Part shown: one piece after another, positions 21,877 to 33,197 of the stretch
Layout: each line of letters starts with the position of its first letter
Position numbering within the stretch: position 1 is the stretch's first letter
DNA from: Zygnema cylindricum
Taxonomy: Eukaryota > Streptophyta > Zygnematophyceae > Zygnematales > Zygnemataceae
Direction of reading: 5' to 3'
Length of the DNA: 64,000 nt
Assembly: GCA_037447655.1 (NCBI GenBank)
Contig: JBBHKE010002506.1
Location: forward strand, 239,152-303,151
The notes under the pieces: model-generated
The model's database searches: none
Told to the model about the DNA's origin: nothing
Seen by the model: the letters and a program-made list of their open reading frames with translations, nothing else
Translations under genes and position numbers: made by a program

Positions 21877-22611
21877 CTTAAAATTTGGAATGTTAATGAG
21901 GAGGAAGAAGAGGAACAGGAGAAAGAGGATGAAGATATTTTGGAGCTTCTCCACATTGGTAGTATAAAGAAGAGAGAAAAGCACACAGAAATTCCACGAA
22001 GGCAACAGTGTGCTTTTAGAGATAAAAGGGAAGTAAAGAGAGAGGAGGTACTTGAGGATGTCAAGGAGTGTAGAGTGTATGACTTAGAAATGAGAAAGTT
22101 GGATCTAGAATCTATTAGTGAAAAAGGGAAGAATAATATTAATGAGGATAATTTCATACATATTTCAAAAACTGAAAACTCGTCGCAAAGGGAGACTTCA
22201 ACGGATTCTGAGGAAAGGGGAGAAGTAAAACCAGAGGGGGTTTAAAAAGATGGGGAAAAAAAGGAATATTTAATGAAAAATTTAGGGGAGGCGAAATATT
22301 TTTTGGGAATAAAAATAGAAAGTGATATTGGAAAGAATTCCATGGGAGAAAGTGAGGAAAATTCAGAAAAAGGGGTAAATATCATGGATAAATTTATGAG
22401 TTCGGAAGATGTAGTTTTTATGAAGAACTTAGTGGGGACTCTTGATTTAAAGATTAACTTGAGGGGTAATGGATTTGACATCACTAATGGGAGTGATGGC
22501 ATTTATGAACTTGTGCGTGTAAAATGGTTAGCATCTGCGTGTATGTTGCAGATTAGAGACGGGGTTGGTTGTTTAAATTGCAAGAGGGAAATTAGATTTA
22601 GCGTGGATTGA
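21877..22611 (+). pseudogene. Element B shortened pol remnant
   Basis: After gag the frame has an acidic run, EIPRRQQCAF (as in element A before the protease), then RVYDLEMRKLDLESI (as in the A integrase end), then MKNLGEAKYFLGIKIESD (reverse transcriptase) and EDVVFMKNLVGTLD (near the RT end). These pieces are in the right order but protease, integrase and the RT core are deleted between them. So B is a derivative with several internal deletions, not just a decayed full element. Confidence 0.7.
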
Positions 22612-22845
22612 TAAAAGACGAGGTGAATAAAATCTTTGCTTGAATTTATGAAAATTGGGATGCTAAATAAAATGTGTGATGCAATAATTATTTCGGTTCA
22701 TCTAATGCATTGTTTCAAATACGAGAGTATTTTTTTAATGGTTTAGGAAAAGAAAAAGAAAAGAAAGAGAAAAAAAAAGGTGGGAGGGAGTGTTCATTTA
22801 TGTGTGTGGGAGTCGAAAGGAAAACATACTAGAAAATAAGAGGAG
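22612..22845 (+). other. Element B region before the 3' LTR, with polypurine tract
   Basis: The stretch is purine-rich (runs of AAAAGAAAAAGAAA) and ends in CTAGAAAATAAGAGGAG (22829-22845), the polypurine tract next to the LTR start at 22846. Confidence 0.6.
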
Positions 22846-24188
22846 TGTTGATATTTGAGTATTTTTTAGGTCTATTTTAGGATACAAAATAGTAGAGGCA
22901 GTCTGACTCTGACTCCATTCTCCAAGCCCCCACAATTGTTCTATAGGTTTACTAAAAAGGTATTTGACAGACCCATGATTTGATCCTAGTACCTACCGTC
23001 CGTCCAACATCGCGTGGCCATTAGCTTTGTCCGTTTAGTCTAAAACTAGTGCTAAACATATTAGGTTTAATAGAAATTTAAATAGTCACTCGTAGGGTTT
23101 CTCATTTAACTGGATTACGGTTTATAGGGAATAGAAGCATATGTACTTTAAGTACCGCACGAAACAAATGGTACGGATATTTGTTTTGACGATCTAGATA
23201 CAATTCCGATTTGAATCGACGGCCGTGGTGCGAGTCAGGATTCCGAAGTGGGCGACGTGGCGTTTTCGGGCACCACCACTCCGGATGACACGTGGCAAGT
23301 TCCTAAAGGATCGCGCGAAATCCGGAAAGAAAGATGACAACTTCGGATGTGACAAATATCACATTATGGCGATATCGTAGAAGTAGCGTAAATAAAGTAC
23401 TTCGGCGTCTGTACTTTCTTGTGCGGTACATTAATATGATTGGTCTCTACCTTATACCTCATATAGTCGTATGATTGGTTCCGTGTTAACGAAGAATTTT
23501 AACGGTCAACACGGAACAACGACCATTGAAATTCAACGGTTAACAAAGATAAATTCGGCAATTCAAAAACGCACGTGGCATCATCCTATAAGATGCCTGA
23601 GAAGAAAGGGACGTAACGACGACGACTTTTTCGCCACCCGGCAGAACGAGACTGGTGCCGCGTAATTCCGTACATAAAGTACGACGTCTAACGTACTTTA
23701 GATGTTTATTATGTAGTGTGCGATAATCTGATTGGTCTACACGGGCTATGAGGGGTTTTAAGACTTTGATTTTTTGGTAGGTAGCCGCCTCTCTCTGAGA
23801 GCACACTTTGAGTAAAAGGCTCACTTGAGCAGCCATAACTATCAACTCAATTGACCAAATTCAGAGACTATTTTTGTTGCGGACTCACGGAAGTCCAAGC
23901 TACACAAGGGTGCAATCAGTTAGAGTGTTTGCCTACTAGGGTGGCTGCATTTTTTAAGGGAAAGTCAAAGTGCGCAATGTTATCCAAAACTCATATTCTA
24001 ACTTTGCATTTTGTGGTGGAACAAAACACACAGAAAGTCTTATTTCACAGGGGGGGTGAAGGTGTAATGGGGTTTTGATTATCAAGGGGTCAATCATTTA
24101 GGTTTATATAAAGTTGGAGTCGGCACCATCTAGATAAGCTTATTTTGATATGCGAATTCTGTGTGGCAATGGAGCCTATAGAATTTCA
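22846..24188 (+). repeat. 3' LTR of element B
   Basis: It starts TGTTGATATTTGAGTATTTT and ends GAATTTCA, followed by the target duplication TAAGT. It is 1343 bp long, longer than its relative at 44973-46164 (1192 bp), mainly through extra sequence around 23400-23720. Confidence 0.85.
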
Positions 24189-24193
24189 TAAGT

Positions 24194-27100
24194 TTCGTCC
24201 GCCCGTACATATTTGATTCAATACGTCGTACGAGTCACATTGTACCTTCGCTGGTACAAATATGTGGTCACAATCTGCTGTCAAAGATTCTCTGTAGATT
24301 TATAAAATGGTATCCATCTATTACGTAGACGTATCAAAGTGTGCTATGCAAATAAAATGTCGGTTACTGACCCGACACAATGGAACGATGGCTTCAGTGA
24401 ACGAATTTTGGTGTTTACTGCGATCGCGAACGCTCTTATACTTTGCACGATATCAAGAGTACAAAGTACAATAATGCTGGATAGTATGGACACCACTGTA
24501 ATATACAGTATTCTACTATTGTAGTGGAACGTACCAACAAAACCTTTATTTTTTTTCATATTTTGCATACTCAAATTTTCTTTTTTTGTTTTTAATCATC
24601 CGACCGAATCTAACCAGCCCCCAAAATTTGGCACGCAAATCGATTCCGGATCCGATGCGGCTGGTCGTATACGAATCAGGTACGGATTCGGGTACCCGAT
24701 TGCGACCTCTGATAGAGAGCCTCTTGCTAACATTCAATATGAATCTTTTTTTACATACCTATAATCTATATATCGATCCGGATATTAGAACGGTAACATC
24801 GCAATGGACTTAGGATATATCACAAAGTGTTATCGGGTCTAATATTACCGCGATACCTATGTAAGTTTGTCTGCCAAAAAATTTTTTTTTGCAAACTATG
24901 GCTGTACGGGCCCCACCTCACAATAAATATATCACAATTGTTTTTGGTAGTCATGAATCGATATATTTGGCCCTCTCACCGTTCGATGTTTGATAAATCG
25001 ACTATCGATTTTATCACTATAACAAACTTCACTATACACAACATAAATGATTAGTGCCATTTACGATAATCTAAAGGTAGTAAAACGTAAATTGCTCGTA
25101 AATTCCTTTTGAAGTACAAAAACAGTGTTGCATACCGACGCCGAAAAGAGAAAATGAGTGGTGTTAAAACGCGACGACGCGCTGATTCAAAGTCTCAAAG
25201 AATTAGGAAAGTTGCACGAACTTAGTCTCACATGTTTCACCGTCGACTATATGATTAAAGAATATTGCAGGAACACTATGGGAATGCGTATATGTTTCGT
25301 TAAAGTTAAATCACCTTACCTACATTAACATTAACAACATTATTTTTTTCCTAACGCTACTTACATTATTGACTGTATACCTTATATTCAATTCAATTCA
25401 ACCTTATGCACGCTATCATCATAAATTGTCGAAAGGAAACTTTTATTAATTAAATAAGAATAACTATGAAAACGGAGGAATAAATACGATATCATAACAT
25501 AAAAGAATATGTGTTTAAGTTGAAGTTATATATTTAGTTGTCACACTCCATCGTCAAACTTTGGGAAACAGTTGGTTGAAGTCGCGAACTCCATAAAACT
25601 GATGATTTAAAGAAGTTGAACACGTATCTTAACGTCAACTTCTCCGAGTCACAGTTGCCTCCCTACTCTACATCACATTAAACATTCCATTCCAATTCCG
25701 CTCGATATTAAATAATAAAATGAATATCACTATAACAAACAAGTAACGAAACGTGTGGTTCACAAACTCTTGATTAACAAACATTGATTCCTAGTAATAT
25801 TGGCTTACAATCGATATAACCACCGAAATATCTAGACGAGTGCCCACGCCTAATTACATTAGACTCTTAATAGCTTCTTCATATAACACGTCAGTCGACG
25901 ACTCACATTTGCGACATTAAGCTTTCAAATTCAATGGAGAGTTAATAAGATTTGTGTCGATCATGCAAATTTGACTTAACACCTCTCCATAAATCTAGAA
26001 GTGGTTGAGTTTAGTGTCGCCATTTGGATGACGAATCACATCAATTCTGGAAATGTAACGGACGTCTCTCAACTCCGTCACCTTCAAATTAATATGCAAA
26101 AAAACCTTTTATTCGTCATTTTTTTTCTACATTGTCAAAAGACATAATAATTCGTCAACCTAAACTAAAAATTTGATTTATTTTTCTCTTCTTCATTTAA
26201 AAAAAACCCTAGTGCTAAATTTTAGGGAGGAAACCAAATTTTATTAACACATTATACAATTTAAGGCACTAGGTCTGTGGAGCCTCCTAATGTTTATACA
26301 ACGATTTTTAAAACCGGCATAGCTTATTTTCCCACAACACCACAAACTACATAATATTTATCTACGAATCCTCGTCGAGATCACCGTTTAGAAATGTTGT
26401 CTTTACGTTCATCAGGTAACTACTTTTGTCCAGCTGCGACAATCGCGACAATCATCCCTAATGAGTGAAACTTTACAACAAACGTATATGTCTCCATATA
26501 ACAAACTTCTCGTGTTTAGTGCAAGGTCTTAGTATAATGAAATATTTTTCCCCTAGATAAAATCCTTTGCAAAAAAATATAGCTTTGAATACCTATTTCG
26601 CGTAAATCTTATTTTCCTCATTCAATAGGAACACTTTTTCAAAAGCTTTGTTTTTGTCAATGGAATTGTATTTTTTTTTGTAATCGGACATCTACTTTAA
26701 TTTCAAATAACACTAATTTATTAATTTGATGTATGATCGAGGGTCGCCCGAAGCATTTTTGCGAAGTGATTGTTATGAGTGGAGTTGTTATTATTTAGCT
26801 GTGGAACTAAAGTAGTGGGAATTTTCAAAATTTTATTTTTTTCAATCATATATCAATCGAGCAAACTCAATATTTCTTACATTTTTCTGTAGTGAAACAT
26901 CAAGCTCCCTATTAGACTCTGATGGTGTCACAATCTGCATATTATCAATTAAACTTCCAAAATTTTGAGATCCATGATATTCTGGTGTTAACACTTAGAG
27001 ATAAAATGTTATTCTTGGATTGGTAAACAATTTTAACTCTAACCAACAAACTTGCCAAACCAACTTTTTGCCGAAAGACTTCCTCGCATATATTGTGATG

Positions 27101-28619
27101 TTTAATACACTATGGAGGGACATGCCCTAATACATAGGTGCTAAAAATAAATCTCTACCGTTTTATAACCGATGGGATGTTTTTTCCCCCAAAATTCAAC
27201 TGAGATGCCAATTACAAGTATAATCTCGCCAAAGAGACTTTTATTGATCGAAACCATATACCATTTCCATGGACCATTTTTATTTGTTTCCAAATGTTGC
27301 ACTAAAGCACTCCATTACATTTTGAGGAATAAAGTGTTGGAAGTTGATGCATTTTTCTCTATTCTCGACAATACCCCTCAAACACCGCGAATTGTCGTCC
27401 CTTATCTGACCGGATTGACTTCATTTTCCTATCGAAACGTCTTCTATTATGTGACCCAATTGACTTCAATTTCCTCGCGCGTTGGCGATTTGTAATAACG
27501 TACGACCCGTTTCAATCTTTATAAAGTTTTCATTTTGTTTTAGAAAACGACCTAAAAAATCTGGGTTAAATCATTGATGATAACCATAACATATCTATTT
27601 CCCTAAATACCTTCGGTTTTAAGTGTCAACACAAGTCTATATAAATCAGTTTGAGAGGATTTTTATATCAAAATTGAATGTAGTTGGCTGAATGAGGCTT
27701 CTGATTTAACCTCATTTGACGACGCCCCTCATATATATTTACATTTCTTTGATACATAATACAAACCCCCTACCCTTCCGGTTTTTATAGTTCGCTTTAG
27801 CATTACCTTGGACATATGACACACAGATGGTTCAAAATAAACAAATTTTGATTATCAAATTTGACTGCTAAAGCTTCATGGTTGGAGATCGATTTTCAAC
27901 CTTTTTTCAAATGAGCCAAATGTGCATGGTATCACTTACTGCTCATTCAGTGATATTAGTTTCATACGCATTTATAGTTTGAATAAAGAAGTTTCCAAGC
28001 ACCTACCTAATATCGGCCACGCATTGAGTCCGGGTTACGCTTAATAAATTCAAAAAATATTCTCGTATGAAAAGTACATTAATCCTAATTCATCGTTAAT
28101 AAATTTATACGCATTTACAATTTGAATCAATGATTTTGCAATACCTAAAAACTATCGTCCGCACGTAGAATCTGTGGCGCATTTAATAAACTTACAAAAC
28201 TATCTTGTATGAGAAGTATAATAACCATAGTCCACCAAAAATAACTCTATACAAGTCTACCATTTGAATCGATGAGTTCCCAAGTGCCTCCAAAGAATCG
28301 CTCACCCGTTGAATTTTGGGCACTCTAAAAAAACCTATAAAACTGTCTAGTATAAAAAATGCATGAACTAAACGAGCTTAAGTGATGAGTTTCATTTCGT
28401 CATAGTTAAATCTGAAGGGATAAAAGGGAACACTTTCTACATTGTCGACAACGATGATTTAATCACTTCTAACATTGATTAGTTTCGATACAATTAATTG
28501 TCGCAAATGGTAAAATATCATCATATGTGAATAGATATAATGAGATGCCTCAAATCAATAACCTAACATTTTTCATCCGGTTAGTGTGTCAATTGATCGA
28601 TTAATGTAGGCGATAGCCT
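24194..28619. other. Stretch without a recognised gene
   Basis: AT-rich DNA with only short frames. Near 24600-24860 there are CGAT-rich blocks (ATCCGATGCGG, GGGTACCCGATT, ATCGATCCGGATATT) that recall the hAT-type MITE at 49239-50130, but I could not find matching ends. The 107-codon frame at 27172 shows no known domain. Confidence 0.45.
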
Positions 28620-28995
28620 GAGCGCCTAAACCCTCTCTTGCTTCATCTTGTCCACTTCCCATGTAATTTTGTTGGCTAACGAGATGACCACATCTACAAC
28701 CACAACCATAAAAAATACCACGACCACCAAAACGATCGCCATTGCGTCTAACATTTCCACATTTTTTTCCATCTCAACCTTGGCCATCAAGTTAATAACT
28801 ACAATGTGGACTTATGTGACACCATTTTTTACCAAAATAACATTTTGTTTTATCTAAGCACAAAATCTCCACATGGGCGAGCTTGTTATGTTGCAAACAG
28901 GCCACATAGTTGAAATCGAAACACGTTGGTTGTGGTTTATGATTTAATCGATAAGAATTTGTTTTTTGTTTTTGATGCGCTGCCAATAAATTCAC
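28620..28995 (-). pseudogene. Possible decayed retroelement gag with zinc knuckle
   Basis: A minus-strand frame (28995-28792) contains CLQHNKLAHVEILC, which fits C-x2-C-x4-H-x4-C with the second Cys changed to His. Downstream the translation is Gly-Arg-Cys-rich, as near gag knuckles. No LTRs or other domains were found around it, so this is a weak call. Confidence 0.3.
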
Positions 28996-29777
28996 TCGAA
29001 TTTATTTTTCATTGGACAAAATCTAAATACACATATTAATTGTTATATTAAACTTCTTTTTTAAACTTGTTTTTAAGCGCTTTCAAACACTCATGAGCAA
29101 AGTTGTACATGAGAAAATGAAAAAGTGTCATGGGCGTGTAAGCTCACAACAAGTCAACAATGGTAGCTAGATTGATCAATTATCATGTCTTCTCCCATTG
29201 TGAACAACAACAACCTTTTCTCCTCACCAATGAAATTTTTTGAAGGTATTGAAACACATCTTTTATGTACTTCTCACAAATTTGTTAGTTACTCTATTAA
29301 AGATGACCTTTAGAGTGTTTCTTGACCATACGTTTCAACATTTGTATTTTCCTCAAGCTTGATAGTTGGTCTATTGGAGATTGTCATTACCATAGATCTC
29401 AAATTATCGACAAAAGAGAGAATTTTAATTCTTTGAGAAGTCTTGCTTTTTTCTCATGAAATCACCTTTGATCCCTCATTTGTCGTCGTTACGTTTACCC
29501 TCATTGGTGGTGCCAATCCTCTCGCAATGAAAAGTAATTTCGTTTTCAATCTACTCAATAGATGGGTGATAGATACCAAATCCTCCAGCAATGTAGAATT
29601 TGTTAATATTTAACCTATTCACCAATAACATGATTACTATTGACCGATCTATTAAAAAACATCTGTGAATGCCACCGTCTTGTAGCCACCCTCTCTAAAA
29701 AAAAATTTGCTCACCTCTCTGTCGAGACATGCATGTATGTGATTTTTTTTTGGCCTTAACGTCGAAAAAAAATAATT

Positions 29778-30150
29778 TTAATTATACCAATTGTATTGTA
29801 GTCCTACGCTCACCTGTTGGTGGCACATAGCTACAGATGAATACCTGATCCATTTGTCTCTATCACAATTTTCTAGTTTCAAAACCTTGTCGATTTCCTT
29901 TAAATCTTTCCAACTCTTAACATGTTAATCGCTCTAGCGAGAAACTCACATAAAAATGAAAAGCTTTAACAAGAATTCCAATCGTATTTTTACGCTCACC
30001 TGTTGGTGACAAGGAAATACGCTTGAAAGCCTCATCTATTGGTCTCCATCACACTCTTATAATTTAAAAACCTAGTTGTTTTTCTTTAAGTCTTTCCAAC
30101 TCTTCACATGTTAATCGCTCTAATGGGAAACTCACGAAACACAGCAAAGT
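29778..30150. repeat. Two diverged direct repeats of about 190-200 bp
   Basis: The blocks ACGCTCACCTGTTGGTG, TTTCCAACTCTT and ACATGTTAATCGCTCTA occur in the same order at about 29809-29938 and about 29991-30123. The unit spacing is near 185 bp. Function unknown. Confidence 0.6.
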
Positions 30151-30589
30151 TTTAAGAGGCACTATGATAAATCTATCAAATTATGTAGAATATGGTCTTT
30201 GGACCCACTCCACTTTTATTTTATGGACGGCACTTGTATCCCTTATTCTAAAAGTTCACGAGTTTCAGTTTTGTCGTTTGACCCGCCCCAATTTTCTTGA
30301 ATAGACCGTACTTGCATCCCTTGTTTACAAATTTCACAAGTTTCTATATTGTCGATAGCAAAAGCTAGTTAGTCGAACAATATCTTAGAATAAGAACGAT
30401 GAATTGATGAGCATTACAATTGAATATAAGTATTATAGTCTTAAAAAATACCTTTACAAAAGGCATCACATTAACCATCTTTATTGGTCACCTTTCTTAC
30501 AACCAGCCTCACAAAAAATTGACAGTTTGCTTCCTTTAAACCACCAAAATGATGTTGAGCGCCTTTGTCTCTATATCTAAGGTGATCAT

Positions 30590-31233
30590 TGTTGTTTTGG
30601 AAACCATTAGTCCTCTCTACATCTAGTATGAGAGGAAGAGATTCAGGACTTAGTCACTTTTGTTCACAGACTGAATTATAGTAGACAGGTGTTAGTGTGG
30701 TTTGTAACGCTGAAGGGAGTTCACAAGCTTGGTACACTCCCGAGACACGTGTCTGTCCGAGATGGCGGACAGAGTCTGCCGTCAATTTGGAAGTGAAATA
30801 TTGACTACGTTGTAATTTTAGGTACTTATCATTTTGGCGGCAATCACATTTAAGTTTGATGTAATTATTTTGTCTGATAAGGTTTAGATATTTGTAGAAT
30901 CACTTATATATAAGACTTATATTACTTTTGTAGGTAGGAATTCCTTGTATGCAAAAACTGTGAAGCAGTTATTAGGGTTAATTAACTGAAAATGTCATTA
31001 TGATCTTTTAGCAGAACTTGTTGAAATTCTACATGTGGGTTTTTTGTGTTATTCTCTTTACTTGGGCAAATTTGCATTCCAAGGGTGTGTCTGGTTTGCT
31101 TGAGACTTCATTGTGAAGTCAACAGTCTGTGGGTTTATCGTGAGAGTTTCTTACTATGTGCATGTGTTAATATAATGGTAACTGCTGGTGCTTCTTCTAC
31201 TTCTTTTGTGACACCAACCGCTTCATTACAACA
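30590..31233 (+). repeat. 5' LTR of element D
   Basis: It runs from TGTTGTTTTGG to TTACAACA (inverted ends TGTTG/CAACA) and aligns with 41586-42242 throughout, including the block GGACACGTGTC-like region near 30742 and TTTTGTAGGTAGGAATTC. A TATA box (TATATATAA at 30904-30912) fits the transcription start region. A small frame beginning inside the LTR (31174) runs on past its end. Confidence 0.85.
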
Positions 31234-31234
31234 A

Positions 31235-31248
31235 GATATGGGCCCACT
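31235..31248 (+). promoter_or_regulatory. Primer binding site of element D (half-tRNA type)
   Basis: GATATGGGCCCACT lies one base after the LTR end. The core TATGGGCCCAC is the same as in element A and is complementary to the initiator tRNA-Met anticodon arm. Its position exactly defines the LTR end. Confidence 0.72.
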
Positions 31249-31804
31249 ACGGATTGCGATGTTTAATGGGTAAAATTATGCGTATATGGCTGATTTGACT
31301 AAGTCTTACCTTAACCAAGTAAAATTGTATGATGTGGTTTTTGTTGCTTTTATAATATAGATCCAGATTTTGAGAAGAAAAATGAAGATGCATTGCATGT
31401 TCTCAAATTCCTCGTGTCAGAAGATCTAAACATCACATATATCCCTATCTGTACAGCATCTAAAATATGGAAGGCTTTGCAAGAGTCTTATGTCTTTGCT
31501 AATGAGCGGAATGAAGTTAAACCTACTGGAAAAATATGGGATTATAAAAATACCGGAGGTGATATGAAGTGATATTGTAATGGCCTAAAACTTCTATTGT
31601 GAGAAAATGCATGTTTCAGGGAAGTTTCCTACATATCATCAAGGTATGATTTTAATGAGAGTGCTTCCTAATGAATACATGAGCTGCAGAACAGTTAAAA
31701 ATGTTAGAGAAGAATAGTTAGAATATAATTGTAGCGAAAGCTTTTATTTTAGACAAAGATGCCACTCAGATAGCCCTGAACAGTGGAAATCTAGCAGTAG
31801 CGTA
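31249..31804 (+). pseudogene. Element D gag, first part
   Basis: Broken frames read IAMFNG, NYAYMADLTKSYL, then ALHVLKFLVSEDLNITYIP, ASKIWKALQESYV and ILMRVLPNEYMS, as in Copia gag proteins (UBN2-like). Stops and frameshifts are frequent. Element E interrupts it at 31805. The zinc knuckle lies beyond E. Confidence 0.7.
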
Positions 31805-32418
31805 TGTTGATTTTATTTGCGATTTTGGGCAATCTCGGGTACCGCCGATTTTGTGTGACCAACGTTATATCATATAACAGTACCATTTGTACGGACAAAC
31901 GTCAAGATTTGGACAACGTGGAGTTTACGATTATGACAATTATGCAGTTGTACATATTCAAGTTGAAGTGAACAAACATGCGCAGGCATAATTTCATAGG
32001 ACCATATTAGAGAGTGTATTATTTAAACATATAGCATTATAATACAAATAGGCACTCAGAAAAGACAAGAAAATATCCTTTATCCATAAATGTCAAAACA
32101 AGCAGTACAGACATAGTCAATTAAGACAAGAATAGAGTTCAACAGTATTCAAAAGCCATCTGTAACAATTTTGTGTTGAGAGGACAATTTATTAAAGCTA
32201 CGGCTTTCGTGTACTTCTATTTTGTCTTTTTGTCTACTTCATCTGTTTGCTGCGTATATTCCACTCTACTCTTTTCTATCTCTCATGTCTAACTATTTCT
32301 AGTGACTCCCCAAGCCTCTCCGTGTGTATTGACCTGTGGCCGGTCAAAGCAATCCGTGGCTACGAGATTCTTTTTCATTAGCTCGGATGACCAACCCAGA
32401 GGAAAAGTTAAACGCTCA
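31805..32418 (+). repeat. 5' LTR of element E
   Basis: It starts TGTTGATTTTATTTGCGATT and ends near AACGCTCA. Blocks shared with 37178-37723: GGTACCGCCGATTTTGTGTG, CAGTTGTACATATTCA and GTGGCCGGTCAAAGC. It has two small extra segments against the 3' copy (near 32010 and 32305). Confidence 0.8.
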
Positions 32419-33192
32419 TCGATATGGGGCCCAAAGGAGTTCGGAAGTTTGGAAGAGGAGACGGCGGTAATCTTGAGACGCTTGTGAGTAGAGGAGGAGA
32501 ACTGGGTATATCAGCAACGAAAACACCAAAAGAAGGTGTTGCAGGTCAAGCCCAGAGATTGGATGAGAATGAAGGTGGAGCCTTCGAAAATAGATTCCAA
32601 AGGCCTAAGGAAAAGTTAGACAAGATACCTGTGAAACAAACCATGGTTGAAAGGATGAGACTGCTACGGAGACTTTCACACACACAATACGAAGAAACGA
32701 TGTCAATGTAAAAGAACATTTCCCAATACTCAAAAAACCTAACCATGGTAGAATCAACACAAATTTACCTTCGTACACACACGCAAATCTTAATGTTTCT
32801 CATGTCACTTCCCTATATATTCGAACCGGTTCTCACCTCATTAGAGAGCCACAGATATGAGTGGTCAAAGTGGGAGGATATGGTTAAGAAGCTGATTCCC
32901 GCAGTAGGCTCCACCGAGATGGTGATGCATGAAAAGGCCTCCAAGAAGGAGCCTGACATCAAGTAGAAGAGCGGTCAGAGGTCTGACCTTGTACGAGGTG
33001 ATAGGGTAGAGACCAAGCAAATAAGTCAGAACCCAAATCACAATGATTTTGTTTGCAATGCAAACATGCAGATCACAAGCGGAGACGATCAAAGCAGAGA
33101 GCAGAGAGGCATAGTAGATAGCGGTGGAGGAGAGGATAAACAAGACAGAAAGACCTCTCATGACCTCATCACATACCACACTCCAGACTACA
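32419..33192 (+). other. Element E internal region, left
   Basis: Frames 32424-32711 (95 codons, rich in Lys, Arg and Glu) and 32745-32966 are open but match no family I know. They might be remains of a gag-like protein. Confidence is low. Confidence 0.35.
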
Positions 33193-33197
33193 TCATG

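Larger units (their letters stand above)
1877..24188 (+). mobile_element. Outer Copia-type element B, carrying nested insertions
   Basis: B is the oldest visible layer of the left half. Its 5' LTR begins TGTTGATATTTGAGTA at 1877 and its 3' LTR begins with the same motif at 22846 and ends at 24188. The 5-bp target duplication TAAGT is exact (1872-1876 and 24189-24193), so all DNA between belongs to this insertion and to later ones inside it. Own parts: 5' LTR (1877-2130 and 12672-12976), primer site (12977-12991), gag (12992-13103 and 20998-21876), shortened pol remnant, 3' LTR. Insertions: a Gypsy element in the 5' LTR and Copia element A in gag. B lacks protease, integrase and most of reverse transcriptase and so is non-autonomous. 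Confidence 0.85.

Noticed and set aside
27172-27495. 107-codon frame as a gene
   Set aside because: No domain, no neighbours, no splice or promoter evidence, and AT-rich chance frames of this size are expected.
28648-28857. Thr-rich 69-codon frame
   Set aside because: Low-complexity reading of a repeat-like ACC/ACA tract; the opposite strand fits a decayed gag better.
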